From Sulfuriferula sp047300855 (GTDB taxonomy: Bacteria > Pseudomonadota > Gammaproteobacteria > Burkholderiales > Sulfuriferulaceae), in contig NZ_CP170197.1 in the NCBI RefSeq assembly GCF_047300855.1, forward strand, positions 372,001 through 436,000: DNA of 64,000 bases. Reading direction: 5' to 3'. The number at the start of each line of letters is the position of its first letter. The stretch's first letter is position 1. The notes under the pieces were generated by a model that worked only from the letters and a program-made list of their open reading frames with translations, searched no databases and was not told the DNA's origin. Below are positions 63,309 to 64,000 of the stretch, one piece after another. A program made the position numbers and the translations under genes.

Positions 63309-63742
63309 ATACTGACGAAGTCCGGCAGGCAGTCACCCTCGACCCGGTCTGGGTCGCGGAACTCCGCGCCCAATGGACGACTCTGATGGAACTGGCAGTA
63401 TGGGGTGAAGTGAAATCCTCGCGCATGGGCGCGGCGACGCGGATGCGCAAGCGCTTGCTGGATGTGGGCGAAAAGCTGCGTTCACTGGCCGCTGATCGCG
63501 ACTGGATTCCGCATCCGCGCGAACAGGTGAAAAATGCGCTAGGCTCTGCTTTCAGCCTGAAAGATGCCTTGTTGCAGTTTGAGCGCGCCGCGCAGGACAT
63601 GGACGGCGGCAACGACAGCGCCGTATTTGGCGAACTGGCGGTCCAGTTGCACCAATCCCTGCTGACGCGGCTTCCAGAGCTGGAAAACAGCTGGGCAGCC
63701 TTGCTCGATTCACAATATCTCGACGAAGAATCCGATGACTAA
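63305..63742 (+). CDS. Uncharacterised 145-residue protein between murU and pepP
   Basis: A soluble, helical-looking protein with no membrane segment and no motif I recognise; it ends in an acidic tail, LDEESDD. It overlaps murU by 4 bases and pepP by 8, so it is translated within that operon. Function unknown. Confidence 0.75.
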   Translation: MNTDEVRQAVTLDPVWVAELRAQWTTLMELAVWGEVKSSRMGAATRMRKRLLDVGEKLRSLAADRDWIPHPREQVKNALGSAFSLKDALLQFERAAQDMDGGNDSAVFGELAVQLHQSLLTRLPELENSWAALLDSQYLDEESDD

Positions 63743-64000
63743 CACGACTCCCTTTAGCGCACGCCGTAGCCGACTGATGCAACAAATGGGCACTGGTGTT
63801 GCAGTGCTCGCTACCGCGCCGGAGCAACTGCGTAATCGCGACAGCCATTATCCGTATCGCTTTGACAGCCATTTTTACTACCTCACCGGATTCGGCGAGC
63901 CGGAGGCCGTCGTCGTGTTGCTGGCGGCCACGCAACGCACGGTACTGTTCTGCCGCGACAAGGATATGGAGCGCGAAATCTGGGATGGTTTCCGTTACGG
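63735..64000 (+). CDS. pepP: Xaa-Pro aminopeptidase (partial, N-terminal part)
   Basis: Only the first 88 codons are in the window. The ATG at 63735 starts FSARRSRLMQQMGTGVAVLA; then NRDSHYPYRFDSHFYYLTGF and ILFC-like VLFCRDKDMEREIWDG follow, which is the N-terminal aminopeptidase P domain. The catalytic domain lies beyond the right edge. Confidence 0.9.
   Translation, partial: MTNTTPFSARRSRLMQQMGTGVAVLATAPEQLRNRDSHYPYRFDSHFYYLTGFGEPEAVVVLLAATQRTVLFCRDKDMEREIWDGFRY

Overview
The window looks like chromosomal DNA of a betaproteobacterium, probably a Nitrosomonadales/Gallionellales-type autotroph or microaerophile. This is inferred from gene order: caa3-type cox cluster with SURF1 and CtaB, ccoNOQP-GHIS, ftsY-ftsE-ftsX-rpoH, rsmD-coaD-ferredoxin, lptD-surA-pdxA-rsmA opposite amgK-murU. 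No tRNA, rRNA, CRISPR array or insertion sequence was recognised. Both ends cut through genes (an FkbM methyltransferase on the left, pepP on the right).

Region 1 (1-16124, all minus strand) is a surface polysaccharide locus. An ABC-2 permease (Wzm) and an ATPase with a C-terminal glycan-recognition domain (Wzt) would export the product. Five GT2 proteins, one GT4 protein, two polysaccharide deacetylase-fold proteins, an FkbM methyltransferase and a 1041-residue GT2-membrane-sulfatase-like fusion would build and modify it. A HEPN/MNT (type VII-like) toxin-antitoxin pair and a YgiT-type zinc-ribbon protein sit between wzm and wzt. About 11.8-13.65 kb is clearly AT-richer than its flanks, and the composition boundary falls inside wzt.

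Region 2 (16412-26259) holds aroB and dgt, a NemR-like TetR repressor with nemA and two matching palindromic operators, comF, and a compact biotin operon (membrane protein-bioB-bioF-bioH-bioC-bioD).

Region 3 (26416-43267) is a 17-kb respiratory island. It starts with a caa3-type cytochrome oxidase (coxB with fused cytochrome c, coxA, a 31-residue membrane protein, ctaG, DUF2970, coxC), followed by assembly factors (DUF2909, SURF1, an SCO-like protein, CtaB, SCO1). The high-affinity cbb3 oxidase ccoNOQP and its maturation genes ccoG, fixH, ccoI and ccoS come next, then a 33-residue membrane peptide and a strong bidirectional terminator. No ctaA/COX15 heme A synthase gene is present.

Region 4 (43340-64000) is mostly housekeeping: rpoH behind a CIRCE-like element, ftsX/ftsE/ftsY, a pair of M16 peptidase-family proteins (one catalytic, one not), rsmD, coaD, a ferredoxin, a dynamin-like GTPase, mutM, gloA, a FolM-like reductase with folB, a YbjN-domain protein, rsmA, pdxA, surA, lptD, amgK, murU, an uncharacterised protein and the start of pepP.

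The most unusual features are the GT2-sulfatase fusion with Thr at the nucleophile position, the toxin-antitoxin cassette and composition break inside the ABC exporter genes, a probable frameshift in a DUF2334 deacetylase, a tandem GT2 protein whose second domain has lost its metal motif, and the CIRCE-like element in front of rpoH.
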